Positions 21,336-32,916 of a DNA stretch of 64,000 nt are shown here, piece after piece. The position numbers and the translations under genes were made by a program. Origin of the DNA: Calendula officinalis (lineage: Eukaryota; Streptophyta; Magnoliopsida; Asterales; Asteraceae); the NCBI GenBank assembly GCA_963853835.1, contig OY970823.1, positions 7,644,001 through 7,708,000 of the forward strand, in the 5' to 3' direction. A model generated the notes under the pieces. It was not told where the DNA came from. It saw only the letters and a program-made list of their open reading frames with translations, and did no database searches. The stretch's first letter is position 1, and each line of letters starts with the position of its first letter.

Positions 21336-23224
21336 GAAAGTGGCACTCAAAATCTCAAATTCTATACTCATAGAATTCGTTACGAACACACTATAGTTCG
21401 GTTTGTTAATTCTCGTTTAATTTCATATTTTAAGGTTTATTTGACTACTCGATAATTAAAGTCTTATACACAGGTGTGAGTCGGTCCCAATGTATACTCT
21501 TTACGCCCCTCTCACACCCCTACTCATTAACTTTTAATCACTTTATAAAAATTATTCATTGCTCATATTAGGTGTCGGCTGTCTCATTAACATTCACATG
21601 GATTCTCACATCGTTATTAGATTTTATCAATTATAACTCATCACTCTTTATTAGTCTCATTAATAATTAGTCATTGTATGACTCCTCATAAATCAAGCTT
21701 GTTATATTTATTAGCACCACAAATCTTTATTTCGTGTTACACATTCACGATTATCTCTTGATCAAATATGGGTATTAACCCTCATTTTGGTTTACTCATA
21801 GCATGTTTGGTATTATCATTACCATATAATAATTTTTATCGTAAATAGAATTCTCATTAAATTTGTAGCGAATAAACCTCGTAAATTTTCTTTTGTTAAT
21901 TAACTCATTAGTTAACCCGTCTTGGGTTTCTCATCTCACTCAATTAGTGATGTCTCAATATTTATAACTTTTATTAACTTTATAGATTTTCATCTCTTGC
22001 TCAATTAATAGTCCTCGTTTATTTCATATATTCGATGTTTTCCCATCGGTTACAAAATGTAAAATTAACTCCATAAATCTTCCCATAAAATTTACTCAAT
22101 TCACAAATCTTGTACTTATTGGCATTACCCCTCATGACTTCATTAATTAGTTTACTCATAGTTTCTCCTTTACTCAATTTAATGATTATTCATAATTAAA
22201 ATCTCTATATTCGATTCGATTTAGTTAATTGTCCAATCATTCTTGCTTTATAAATCTTATCGTAATTTCAATGACTTCTCAATTATACGAATTAAATTAT
22301 ACTTAATCATTCTTACTTAATTATTATCTTAGCTTTTTGACCAATTAATATTACTCAATTTAACAATGTATCATTAGTGATTCTCACTCAGTTTGGTTTA
22401 ATAACTTTCACTGGATTGGTTTGGATAACTCCTTATTCAACTTAAATCCATGATCTCTTATTTATTAATTTCCCATAAATCTCGATTTAGTGATATATTT
22501 GAACTTAACATTTTCCTTATTTTCTCGTTTATTTTGCTTTAACGATTGCTCAGTCGTTCCCGAGGTATTAATAACTCAATTAATCATTTTACGAATTCAA
22601 CCCAATTTGATTTATTGTCTCTCTCTTGACATGTTTTGATAATTCTTTATCAATTCGTGTTTGATGATTCTCTTATTCAATTAGTTGCATTGTTTTCCCC
22701 ATAAATTTCTTTTACTGGTTTTATTATCGACTTATATATAATAATAATAATAATAATTGAGGGTTTAATGATACTTAGATGCTTGACGAATGGTCTCCTT
22801 GAATCCTTTTCGAAACATAGACATGAGTCCTGTGCGTATAATAATAGGGGCCCTCTATTATTAGCCGCACCTACCCTTGTCATGGTTTCGAGCCAGTTTC
22901 AAAAATTCCACGATCTCCCATCCTTATACCATCCACATAATCAAGTAGTTCACAACAGTACATATTGTATATATACATATATAGTCATACAATTCGCGCT
23001 CATCTCGAGTTAATTTTATTTTATTCTCTTAGTAATCAATGTCACTCGCGACGTTTTTAATTAACTAAATAACTCATAAATAAGTACTAGAGGCATAAGG
23101 TTGTTGTGATGCGCTGCTTCTCGATTTGGATTTGGACTCATTTAAAAAAAACACTTTTGAAAACTCGTGTTTCGACTTGAGTTTGGAATCCACCCCTTGT
23201 GAACCCAATTCTCTCAAGCCAGAG

Positions 23225-23238
23225 CTCTGATACCAACT
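23225..23238 (-). other. LARD-1 primer binding site, minus strand
   Basis: The plus strand reads ctctgataccaact directly before the right LTR. Its complement contains TTGGTATCAGAG, matching the initiator-Met tRNA 3' end. It fixes the right LTR as the 5' LTR. Confidence 0.85.
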
Positions 23239-26156
23239 TGTAACAACCCAAAAATCAGGAGAAATTTAAAAAAATTTAAAACATTTAATTAATAAAATTT
23301 CCCCAAGTACAAGTAATGAAAAGGTCCCAACTCAGATAAAAATATAAACCGTCTCATGGTCTTTAATGCGGAAATAAATAAAAAGGTTAAAAATTATGTT
23401 TGACTCAAAACAAACTTTTAAAAACTCCAAATCCAATAAATAAAGATACAACCCATCAACCGTTGACCTTCTCTTTGCCCTTACTAGTACCTGAAAAATG
23501 GGGGAGTGATTGGGGTCAGCCACCGCTGAGTGAATAATATCAAAATAAAAAAATAAATACAAACAACTCAAGCCACATAAGTGATCCCTAGAGACTCTAC
23601 TCAATTCTCAATTACTCAAGTTTATTTTCTCAGATTTTAAATTTATATAGCGCGCTTGTGTGACTTGGGACGAGAGATCAACCTCGACCCGCCTCACACA
23701 ACTCAAGGCTCAACACCTGTACTCTTCGGTGTTGAGTCAAAATGTCTGGCACCAGTACTCTTCTGTGCCAAGACAACTCAAGTATATTATGTTTAATGTT
23801 TTAACTCAAGAACTCAAAACTCAGATAACTCAGGCTCCAGATAACTCAAATCACAGATAACTCAAATCACAGATAACTCAAATAAATCACCCAATCAATA
23901 CTCAAGCTCAATCAACAAGACAATTCACAACACATAGCACAAAATCATGAATCGAAAGTAAGTACAAGTTTATAGCGAGATTACCCACCTCGAATAACCG
24001 TAAGCTCCTAAATATCCTCGGTACTGAAGAGCGTCTCTAACCGGTCCTAGAAGGTCCTACAATGTACAAGGAAGCTCGGGTTAGGATTAGACTCAAAGGT
24101 TGTTTCAGCAGAATCTAAACAGCACTCAACACTTTCGCGGGAACGGCTATAACTCTCAAACCGCTCACTAGATATTAATCAAATTTTTACGGTAGTTAAA
24201 TGACTCAGAGGAATACAATTTTACAGAAGACTTCGGAAGCTAGATCCAAACGGAAAAGGCTCAAAACAGGCTCACGAGACAGAATAGCTGAACCGAAAAC
24301 TATCCAGCGAAGGTTTACTAAAACAGCAATAACTTTTAAAACGTGAATCAGATTAATGAGCCGTCAGCGTCGTTGGAAAGAGGACTCAGAAACCTAGAGA
24401 CCAACCCAGGCCAAAAATCCAAAAACGTATTTTAAGTGTGGTAAAAACAGTCCCGAAGTCAGCAAACAGATTCTGTTAAAATTCAGCATATTAAAATAGA
24501 ACCCGTTTTAAGACCCGACATCAACCCGTCTATTCCCGAGGCACCCGACAGCCCCGAAACTCATTTTTAATTCAGAAACATGTTTATGATTAATCTAGCT
24601 CATTATTATATAATCTTTTTGGTTTAAGGAACCCAATAAACCCAAGGTTCGGTTTCCGGGTTTTTCGGTGAAAACATCTAGCCATTCATGAAACGGTTTT
24701 TACCCAACCCGTGACCTAAAACACTACTCGATTTGGATACAACTCATGGGTCATGAAATCACGATACTTATAAAGCAATTAGGTTAGATATAATCTGCAC
24801 GAGTCTAAAACGGAAAGGAAGAATTACTACCAATATGTCACCCCTTCAGCTCGTGATGGTCTCCCGAGTTCACCATACTTGGCTCGAACACAAGCATCCT
24901 ACACAACACCACTCGATGACGACAATGGGGTCACAGTTCTGCTCGGTCACCGATTGGACCATTGTTAGTTGCTGAACACCACGACTGCACCAACACTCAA
25001 TTATACACTTGGTTACACCACATATTAACGATCGGGTATAGAAGGAATGAATAGGTTATATCCAAGAGAGAGAAACATGATAGACTACCGAATAGATTTG
25101 CAGTTGGGTTCCTGATCACGTGAACCTTGTTCAATCACCACGGACACTCCTCGCTTCAAACTCTGCTGATTGAAGACAACACCATCCAGATGGTGAACAC
25201 AAACCTTGAATCAGAGATGGAAAACAATTAGACGAGAAAAAAAACACAGAAACAAAAGAGAAATTACCGACGGTTCCCACCATAGCTCGCTCGTCGGAGC
25301 TGCTCGACTCCAGCCCAAAAATTAGTAAGACTTGATAATAACACTTGCACAAAACGTGGACATCAACTCTCGATCGAATGAATTATCAACACAATTTAAT
25401 GTGTGCAGCTTGCATCACAATTAAATTGAGCAGCTTGTGCCACAATTAAATTGAGCAGCTTGTTTTTCAACTTGTACACGTCTTCACACCGAAGTATAAT
25501 AACCCACCGCCATATAGCATCTCAAAACTAACGCTTCTAATTTGGTTGCACACTCATGCGCACAGCTGGAAAAAGGAGAACTGAATTGGAGATGCTCAAG
25601 ATCGCCGAATGAAACCAGTGGAGGAGCTCTCACGGCTGCAATTCTCTATTGGGGATACTCTCATACAACGGCTGCACTAGGGTAGGGATTAGGGAACAAC
25701 TTCGATTCTAACACCCCTCCTAGTTAAGCCCATGACTCGGGGCCTCAAGGCCGACATCCACATCTACATGGACTAGCCATCCCTTGACACCAAACAAGCC
25801 CAATCTCACCGAACACCACTCTAAGTCCTTGGGTTTTTAATAACCGATAAAGGCAATCTGGGTTTCGACCTTGGCCTTCGGCGGCCTTGACTCGATACTC
25901 AAACTCTCGGGAATTCAAACCTCTAGATAACTAGTTTATTATCGCGTGATAATTAGAGGCATCGCATATAATTAATTAGCACATACTTATTAATGAATAC
26001 ATTTAATGCGTACACAAAACGTCATGCATTTAATATATTACTCAATATTACCAAACCTCACATAATTACTGCACAATCAACCCATACTCCATCAAAACGT
26101 AATTTAAATTTTATTTAAATTATTATTTAATTATCTTAAATTTTTAGGACGTTACA
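23239..26156 (-). repeat. LARD-1 5' LTR (right copy)
   Basis: 2918 bp, nearly identical to 16043-18943. The main difference is a short duplication around 23855-23871 (an extra aactcaaatcacagat), plus about a dozen single-base changes. It holds the hairpin pair at 23709-23770, about 470-530 nt from the primer binding site. Confidence 0.92.
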
Positions 26157-26161
26157 TAGTA

Positions 26162-26189
26162 GTTGGAAAATGTGTCATCCAAGGGGGAG
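26162..26189 (+). other. Copia-1 polypurine tract
   Basis: The purine run aagggggag directly precedes the 3' LTR at 26190. It is the right-hand remainder of the 3' region split by LARD-1 and primes plus-strand synthesis in Copia elements. Confidence 0.85.
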
Positions 26190-26502
26190 TATTATGAATA
26201 TACAAGACAAAGTCATTAAATGGATTGCCACATTTTCAACCCTTCATGTCTTCTCCATCAAATCTATGTCTACTTATTTACCTTTCATTTGTATGTACAT
26301 GTAATGCAAGGGTAAAACTTTTAGTATAAATACCCCATGAGATGGATGAATAAAATGCACCTCAACACTTTCATAAGTGTTTACATACTTTTCTTCCTCT
26401 CTTCTTTCTAGTTATTGTTCTTCATCTTATGTTCTTGTTATAGATGTAGCAAGTTCTTTGATGAAGTGCTAATAGGGTCATAATCATATCTAATTTATAA
26501 CA
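26190..26502 (+). repeat. Copia-1 3' LTR
   Basis: 313 bp, differing from the 5' LTR at six positions that I count. It is followed by ggtcc at 26503-26507, the right target duplication. Confidence 0.95.
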
Positions 26503-26708
26503 GGTCCAAAGTTTTGTCATATTTTTCTTTAAACCTAAAAAATTAAGACTATGTATTTAGGAGACTCCCAAATAAACCTAAAAAATTGTGCATATTTATT
26601 TGTTTAATTAATATATAAACGAAGAGAAATGATATTGATGTTTAATACTTGTCATTATCAAGTAAATAGGCACATAAGTAGATTTAAATAATGCACCAAA
26701 ATTATTAT

Positions 26709-26852
26709 TGTTAGATAGCCTATATTTGAATTATATTATAGATATATATTGGCTTGATTGTATGTAATCCTTTCCTAATTTATAGTCTTGTAATTGTGTA
26801 TATAATACACACTTTGTCAATCAATGAGGATCAAGAATTGATACACAATAAT
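26709..26852 (+). repeat. Copia-2 5' LTR
   Basis: Begins TGTTAGATAGCC. The TA-rich stretch gtgtatataatacac sits near 26796. It ends within acacaataat, immediately before the primer site, so the exact 3' border is uncertain by a few bases. Confidence 0.85.
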
Positions 26853-26865
26853 ATGGTATCAGAGC

Positions 26866-27447
26866 AATAACCTAAACCTATTTTCTTTCTCCTAAATTCG
26901 ATCGGCCGTCATCCTTGTAACTTCAAACTCCAACGCAATATACAAATATATATATGTGAACATCTTCTTTTTTCTTCAAACCCCAATCACACCATTGTTG
27001 TTTCTTCAAACCCAACGCAAATATACATCATATATTTGTGGACACCTTTTTTTCTTCAAACCCACGCACACATATATATCATATCTCCCCTCTGTCGTAC
27101 CCTAGTTTTTCCTCTGACTCCTTCTTTGAATTGCTTATTATCTTCATTATACTTTTTTAAGTTAGCAGCCATTGTTGACTTCTCAACAACCAACCAATAG
27201 CAAAATACCCCACTTCAATTCTAAACCTTTGAATTCTTCATTGAAACCTACTTTCTTCTTGTCACCGGCAACTACTATCAACAATTGTTTCCTTTATCCA
27301 CCGTGTACTTCCTCCACAAATATACAATTACTTTTTTTTTTTGTTCCTTCCAAACCACCACAAATATACATTATATTTGTATTTTTTTCCCCTACCTTCT
27401 TACTCCCTTTTTACCCCACAAACTGTTAGCATCTCTACTCCATCACC
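26866..27447 (+). other. Copia-2 leader; gag missing
   Basis: Only about 580 bp separate the primer site from the protease-coding frame, too little for the usual Copia gag. The DNA is pyrimidine-rich with several copies of ttcttcaaaccc and catatatat-like blocks and no domain. A deletion of gag is the simplest reading. Confidence 0.7.
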
Positions 27448-28852
27448 ATGTCCTATACAACAGCCGCGTCAACTCCGCAACAACAGGGCATTCTCGGTCC
27501 ATGCCCAAACACTCCACAACAGGCGTATTACATGGGTGCACCGTACCCTATGCACGGCAATCCGATGACTCCAACCGAGCTAGACACAACGTTCAATACC
27601 ATGCACCTTAATATGCCGGATAACTCTTGGTACATGGATACAGGTTCCACATCACACGTTGCTAGCAATGCGGGTAACTTTCCTCACTTATTTTGTTTAA
27701 ATAAACCGCATTATATTTTAGTAGGTAATGTTAGTAGTCTTCCAGTTACGGGCCTAGGTTCTGCAACCATACCCGACCCTACCCGACCATACCTTTTAAA
27801 AAGTATCTATCATGTTCCTAAATTAATTAAAAACTTGATCTCTGTTCGAAAATTTACCCGTGATAACATTGTTTCTGTTGAATTTGACCCTTTTGGATTC
27901 ACTGTGAAAGATCTAAAAAACGGGGACGCCAATCACAAGATGCAACAGTACCGGTGATTTGTACCCATTCCCAAAGGGATTCAATGTGCGTTCTACACCT
28001 CTAGCACTTCATACCGTTTCTCCATCCATTTGGCACAATCGGCTTGGCCATCCGGGGACTTTTGTATTTTCTTTACTTAGGAATAATACTTTTTTTCCGC
28101 ATAAACTTAGTAGTATTAATTCTTGTAATTCTTGCTCCTTAGGCAAGCATTGTCGTTTAAACTTTAATTCTTCTCATTCTATTACGTTTAGCCCGTTTGA
28201 TTTATTGCATGCCGACTTATGGACTTCTCCAATCCCCTCTACCTTAGGTCATAAATACTATCTTGTTATTCTAGACGATTTTACTCACTTTACATGGACT
28301 TTTCCACTAAAATATAAATCACAAGTCTTTTCCATATTCTCCACCTTTAACACATATATTAACACTCAATTCGAAAAGAAAATTAAAACCTTAAAATGCG
28401 ACAATGGTCGTGAATTTAACAACTCTCAATTTCAAACCTTTTGTGACACTCATGGCATGCATCTTCGCTTCTCTTGTCCCTACACCTCTCCCCAAAATGG
28501 TAAAGCCGAACGCCTCATCCGCACCCTAAATAATATCATCCGAACCAACCTCATACATGCTTCCGTTCCTCCCTCATATTGGTCGTATGCCCTTCATTTC
28601 GCTACTTATCTCCTCAATATCCTACCTTCTTCCGCAATTAAAAATCACACTCCCACCACCGTTCTCTACAAACGCAATCCCTCCTACGCTCATCTTCGCA
28701 CCTTCGGGTGTCTTTGCTATCCCAACACATCCTCTACCACTCACGACAAATTAACCCCTAGATCTACCCCTTGTGTTTTTCTTGGTTACCCTCTCCACCA
28801 TCGCGGTTACCTTTGTCTAGACATATCCACCAAGCAATTCTTCATCTCTTGA
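27448..28852 (+). pseudogene. pol: Copia-2 protease and integrase, broken
   Basis: The first frame (27448-27957) holds the protease motif DTGSTSH near residue 62 and downstream linker. A frameshift at about 27945-27960 leads into a second frame (27959-28852). That frame has GAG-pre-integrase IWHNRLGHPG, the CNSCSLGKH zinc-binding pair, and integrase core motifs LHADLW, LKCDNGREF and SPQNGKAE. It stops at TGA 28850-28852 within the segment after the core. Catalytic D, D and E are all visible. Confidence 0.9.
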
Positions 28853-30571
28853 CATGTCACTTTTGTTGAAACTATATTTCCTTTCTATACCCCCACAAAA
28901 GACTCCATCCCATCTTATGAATTCCTAACCGACACCCCACCATCCCCATACTTTACGTTCCACTCTAATCCTAGAGTGTCACCCACTTCGTCGGCACGAG
29001 CACCCCCTGCTCCGCCATCCGCCGCCACGGCAGATCCTTCCCCACCTTCGAGCCCTCCGGCCTCTCCCGCACCATTACCACCCTCTCCACCACCCCCTCC
29101 ACCACTACAACACCCTATGCAAACCCGCTCAAAGAACGGTATCTTTAAACCTAATGTCCCTGTCTCCCTTGACACACAGTCCATATCTCCCATCCCGTCC
29201 AATCCCAAAACCGCCCTTCTAGACCCTAACTGGAACACTGCCATGACTACTGAATATAATGCATTACTTAAATAAAATACGTGGGAACTAGTTCCTCGTC
29301 CCCGGGATACTAACATTATTAGATGCTATTGGATTTTTCGTCATAAGTTTCATGCAGATGGTTCGTTAGAAAGATACAAGGCACGCCTTGTTGTCAACGG
29401 TAAATCACAAGAAGTTGGTGTTGATTGTGACGAGACATTTAGCCCGGTTGTTAAACCGGCCACTATTCGGACTGTTTTGTCTCTAGCTATAAGCCGTAAT
29501 TGGCCTATCCATCAGCTAGGCGTCAAGAATGCTTTCCTACATGGCGACCTAAATGAAACGGTCTATATGCATCAACCCCCGGGATTTAGTCACCATGCTT
29601 TTCCTAACTTTGTTTGCAGGTTACGGACATCGTTCCCACATCTTCATCTACTATGCTGCAAACCAAAATTATTGACGATCTCAAACGTGAATTTGAAATG
29701 ACAGATCTTGGTAGCTTATCTTATTTCCTGGGCATCGCAGTCACACGATCACATAAAGGCATGTTTTTATCTCAAGAAAAATATGCCGAGTCTATTTTAA
29801 AGCGAGCTCATATGGAGAGCTGCGAACCTGTTACCACCCCAGCCGATACTAACTCGAAATTGAGTGCCACCGATGGTTCATTACTGGCAGATCCCACAAT
29901 ATATCGAAGTTTAGCTGGTGCCCTTCAGTATCTCACTTTCACCCTGCCGGATATCGCATACGCAGTTCAGCAAATTTGCCTGTTTATGCATGCACCAAGG
30001 GAACCTCATTTTAACGCTTTAAAACGGATCTTGCGATATCTTATGGGTACTCTTCATTTGGGTTTGCACTTGTATGCCTCACCGCCAAATCAGCTTATCG
30101 CATACACAGATGCAGACTGGGCCGGATGCCCGAACACACGCCGTTCTACTTCAGGTTATTGTGTGTTCTTGGGCGACAACCTCATCTCTTGGTCTGCTAA
30201 GAGACAACCTACTATTTCTCGTTCCAGCGCCGAAGCTGAATACAGGGGGGGTCGCTAATGCAGTTGCTGAATCATGTTGGTTGCGCAATCTCTTACTTGA
30301 GCTTCATACTAATACACCATTCCACTTTGTGTATTGTGACAATGTGTCGGCCGTTTATCTTTCTAGCAATCCTGTTCAACATCAACGGACCAAACACATT
30401 GAGATTGACATACATTTCGTTCGAGAGAAGGTTGCTTTAGGACACATTCGGGTGTTACATGTCCCATCAGCTTATCAGTATGCTGACATTTTCACAAAGG
30501 GCCTTCCTCGACACTTATTTCTTGATTTTCGAGACAGTTTGAGCGTTCGTCCTTCTCCCGCTCCAAACTGA
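28853..30571 (+). pseudogene. pol: Copia-2 reverse transcriptase/RNase H, broken and deleted
   Basis: After a proline-rich linker (28976-29150), RT begins near 29220. A TAA at 29273-29275 interrupts it, and reading resumes in another frame from about 29279 (YKARLVV, ETFSPVV, VKNAFLHGDL). At about 29617 the RT jumps directly to the segment just after the YVDD region, so roughly 60 residues including the catalytic YVDD are missing. RNase H (YTDADWAG, SRSSAEAEYR) is shifted by an expanded G run at about 30246 and ends at 30569-30571. Copia domain order; not functional. Confidence 0.9.
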
Positions 30572-30578
30572 GGGGGGC

Positions 30579-30722
30579 TGTTAGATAGCCTATATTTGAA
30601 TTATATTATAGATATATATTGGCTTGATTGTATGTAATCATTTCCTAATTTATAGCCTTGTAATTGTGTATATAATACACACTTTGTCAATCAATGAGGA
30701 TCAAGAATTGATACACAATAAT
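30579..30722 (+). repeat. Copia-2 3' LTR
   Basis: 144 bp with two differences from the 5' LTR (one near position 90, one near position 108 of the LTR). It follows the polypurine run at 30571-30578. Confidence 0.88.
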
Positions 30723-30731
30723 AATTATTAT

Positions 30732-31245
30732 TTCTCATAAACGAATATTAACAAACTTATTCGCTCAACATTTGTATTTCCAAGTACCGAAACGCCATTG
30801 CAATATTGAGGTAAGCCCATTTTCCGATATAAGCCCAACTTTATCCGAACAAAATCCATGGGCCTAGCCTCACGAAGGTAAGCCCAATTCAGTCTCGTCT
30901 TCCCGAACCTAGCCTCACGAAGGATGGGCCTCTCTGCCTGATACAACAATCACCTGAGCTCGGCCGACCTGCAGACAAATACAGCCGATGTATTCCTTCA
31001 CGGCCGATATAATGGTTTCATTTTGGTCCCAAAGTTTCCGATGAAGTTTTTCATCGCTGATTTCAAGTCGCCGGATTTCTTCATTGTCACATACACAAAG
31101 CTCGCCAACCCTTTGTTATGGTTTTAGATGGAGCCGGAATCGCTAATTCATCGGTCGGAAATTGAAATTACTGATTCTAGGGCAAAGGTACGTGGCGGTC
31201 TGTACGATTTCCTTAATTCCCAATTAGTAGATTAGATTAGGAACA
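30732..31245 (+). promoter_or_regulatory. Upstream region of the PPR gene
   Basis: About 510 bp between Copia-2 and the PPR start. Two short upstream ORFs precede the main ATG: one from ATG 31119 (15 codons) and one from ATG 31128 (about 36 codons, ending just before 31246). A possible splice donor gcaaag/gtacgt lies near 31188, so part of this could be a spliced 5' UTR. The Copia-2 LTR ends only about 520 bp upstream and may contribute promoter sequence. Confidence 0.4.
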
Positions 31246-32916
31246 ATGCCATTGAGGTTGTCAAATCATTACCAAAAAACCCAAAAGTTTCCAATCTGCT
31301 TGTTCAGCATCTCTAAGCTCCAATTGGTGTCCAAATTCTTATCGATCCCAAAATCTCAAGGTCAAATCGCAGGAGCAATTTCAGTTTGGTTCGTTAAAGT
31401 TGTATGCACGCTACATGTTCGACGAAAGTCCTCAGTGAAAGAAATTCTCATTTCCGACTATCTTCGCAAGAATTTGAATACTTCAACTGCTTTTAACGTT
31501 ATCCATCATATGACTAGTAATTGGAATAACCCTAAATTGGCATTTAGTTTTCTAGAGTATACTAAGAATATATTGAATCTTGTTCATTCGATTGAAACAT
31601 ATAGTTTTGTTTTAAGGTCATTTTGTCAGGTGGGTGTTCATGATTTAGCCAAACAGTTAATTGATTTAATGAGGATTGATGGGCTGTTGCCAGATAGTTC
31701 ACTTTTAGGGTTTGTAATTACCACATTTGTGAATGCTGGTAAGTTTGAGGTTGCTAAAGAGTTAATTATCGATTATTCCCAAAACAGTGTAGAAAAAGAT
31801 GGTGTTTTAAGTTGTTTTGTGATTAACAGACTTTTGAGTTCGTTGGTTAAGAATAATCAAGTGGATGAAGCAGTTGCTTTCTTTGAAAACATTATTTTAA
31901 GATCACAATGTTTTTCTCTTGATGTTTATGCTTTTAACATAGTTATATACGGTCTGTGTAGGGCTAGAAAGATTGATAAAAGTTTAGGGTTCTTCAATCA
32001 AATGAGGAATTTTGGTTGTTTGCCTGATTCTGTTACATATAATACTCTTATAAATGGTTTTTCTCGTATTGGAAACGTTGAAAAAGCAAACCAATTATTG
32101 AAAGAAATTTGCACGGGAGATGAATGTTCACCAGATGTTGTGACTTTTACATCAGTTATATCAGGATACTGCAAATTAGGTCAAATGGAAGAAGCTTTGA
32201 TCCTATTTCATAAAATGATCGATCATGGAATTAAACCTAATACTATTACATTCAATGTTATCATTGACGGTTTTGGTAAAATTGGAAATATGGTTTCGGT
32301 ACAAAATATGTATGAAAAAATGGTTAATCTTGGTTTTACACCTGATGTTATTACTTTTACATCAGTAATTGACGGTTATTGTCGTGTAGGAGAACTCGTT
32401 CAGGGTCTAAAGATTTGGGATGAAATGAGTAAAAGAAATTTATACCCTAATATTTACACGTTTTCGATTCTCATTCATTCTTTATGTAAAGGAAATAGAT
32501 TAAACGAGGCTCGTGATCTGTTAAAACAGTTGGAAAAAAGATCCGATCTTGTTCCTAAAGCGTTTATTTACAACCCTGTAATTGACGGTTTTTGCAAATC
32601 GGGCAATGTGGATGAAGCGAATTTGATTGTTAAAGAAATGGAGGAAAAAAGATGCAAACTTGATAAATTAACATTTACAATTTTGATAATTGGTCATTGT
32701 ATGAAAGGGAGAATGATTGAAGCAATTAGTCTTTTTGAGAAAATGATTACAGTTGGTTGTGATCCAGATTCGGTTACTGTAAATTCATTGGTGTCACGTC
32801 TTTTGAAAGCTGGAATGCCAAAAGAAGCTTTTGAAATAAAGAAATCTGCGTTGGGTGTACGGGTCCCACAAAAAGATGTTTTTAGTAAAAATGTTGGTAT
32901 TCCTGTGGCTGTGTAG
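31246..32916 (+). CDS. P-class pentatricopeptide repeat (PPR) protein, single exon
   Basis: 556 residues, uninterrupted. Residues 1-50 are rich in S, K, R, L and F and low in acidic residues, as in organelle targeting peptides. From about residue 117 to 535 there are about twelve tandem 35-residue PPR motifs, clearest at 226-508. Signatures include VTYNTLINGFSRIGNVEKA, VTFTSVISGYCKLGQMEEA and ITFNVIIDGFGKIGNM. No E, DYW, SMR or other extra domain follows, so it is P-class. Such proteins bind organellar RNA one base per repeat and affect stability, splicing or translation; the target cannot be read here. Weak memory suggests an Arabidopsis At2g06000-type protein. The lack of introns is usual for the family. 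Neighbours are transposons, so context adds nothing. Confidence 0.93.
   Translation: MPLRLSNHYQKTQKFPICLFSISKLQLVSKFLSIPKSQGQIAGAISVWFVKVVCTLHVRRKSSVKEILISDYLRKNLNTSTAFNVIHHMTSNWNNPKLAFSFLEYTKNILNLVHSIETYSFVLRSFCQVGVHDLAKQLIDLMRIDGLLPDSSLLGFVITTFVNAGKFEVAKELIIDYSQNSVEKDGVLSCFVINRLLSSLVKNNQVDEAVAFFENIILRSQCFSLDVYAFNIVIYGLCRARKIDKSLGFFNQMRNFGCLPDSVTYNTLINGFSRIGNVEKANQLLKEICTGDECSPDVVTFTSVISGYCKLGQMEEALILFHKMIDHGIKPNTITFNVIIDGFGKIGNMVSVQNMYEKMVNLGFTPDVITFTSVIDGYCRVGELVQGLKIWDEMSKRNLYPNIYTFSILIHSLCKGNRLNEARDLLKQLEKRSDLVPKAFIYNPVIDGFCKSGNVDEANLIVKEMEEKRCKLDKLTFTILIIGHCMKGRMIEAISLFEKMITVGCDPDSVTVNSLVSRLLKAGMPKEAFEIKKSALGVRVPQKDVFSKNVGIPVAV

Larger units (their letters stand above)
18944..23238 (-). 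other. LARD-1 internal region, non-coding
   Basis: No frame over about 90 codons is present on either strand. The plus strand is AT-rich, poor in G, and studded with ctca/ctcg every 10-25 bases, so the transcribed minus strand is poor in C. A (TA)n microsatellite lies at 20836-20897 and an (ATA)n at about 22738-22757. The motif caactccactt occurs at the polypurine-tract border (18948), at about 19343 and at about 21302. Confidence 0.8.
16043..26156 (-). mobile_element. LARD-1: non-coding Gypsy-type LTR element on the minus strand
   Basis: Ends are TGTAACAACCC and GACGTTACA, flanked by the perfect 5-bp duplication tagta (16038-16042 and 26157-26161). LTRs are about 2.9 kb, the internal region is 4.3 kb, and neither contains gag, protease, RT or integrase on either strand. 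Large LTRs with a long non-coding middle are the definition of a LARD (large retrotransposon derivative). Orientation comes from the primer site complement gctctgatacca at 23225-23235 beside the right LTR and the polypurine tract beside the left LTR. The LTRs differ by roughly 0.5% by eye plus one short duplication, so insertion is recent, and its movement must have used proteins from another element. Confidence 0.9.
10001..26502 (+). mobile_element. Copia-1: Ty1/Copia retrotransposon split by a nested element
   Basis: The two LTRs are 313 bp each (10001-10313 and 26190-26502), and the whole is flanked by the perfect 5-bp duplication ggtcc at 9996-10000 and 26503-26507. Order is LTR, primer site, leader, small ORF, gag, tandem repeat, then protease, integrase, reverse transcriptase and RNase H, which is the Copia order. 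A Gypsy-type element (16043-26156) lies between the end of pol and the polypurine tract, so Copia-1 itself would be about 6.4 kb. Six differences between the LTRs (about 1.9%) indicate an insertion older than its nested guest. The pol lesions make it non-autonomous now. Confidence 0.95.
26709..30722 (+). mobile_element. Copia-2: short, deleted Ty1/Copia element
   Basis: Two 144-bp LTRs (26709-26852 and 30579-30722) differ at two positions. A primer site TGGTATCAGAGC (26854-26865) follows the first and a polypurine run aggggggc precedes the second. Both outer flanks abut aattattat, but the AT-rich context makes the target duplication uncertain. At 4.0 kb it lacks gag and part of the RT, and its frames are broken in several places, so it is dead or non-autonomous. 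Confidence 0.93.

Noticed and set aside
27172..27611. Overlapping 75-108-codon frames in the Copia-2 leader
   Set aside because: Pyrimidine-rich sequence with no Gag motif or zinc knuckle; only the 27448 frame reaches protease.
28915..29316. 133-codon minus-strand frame rich in glycine and alanine
   Set aside because: Antisense of the proline/serine/alanine-rich linker of Copia-2 pol.
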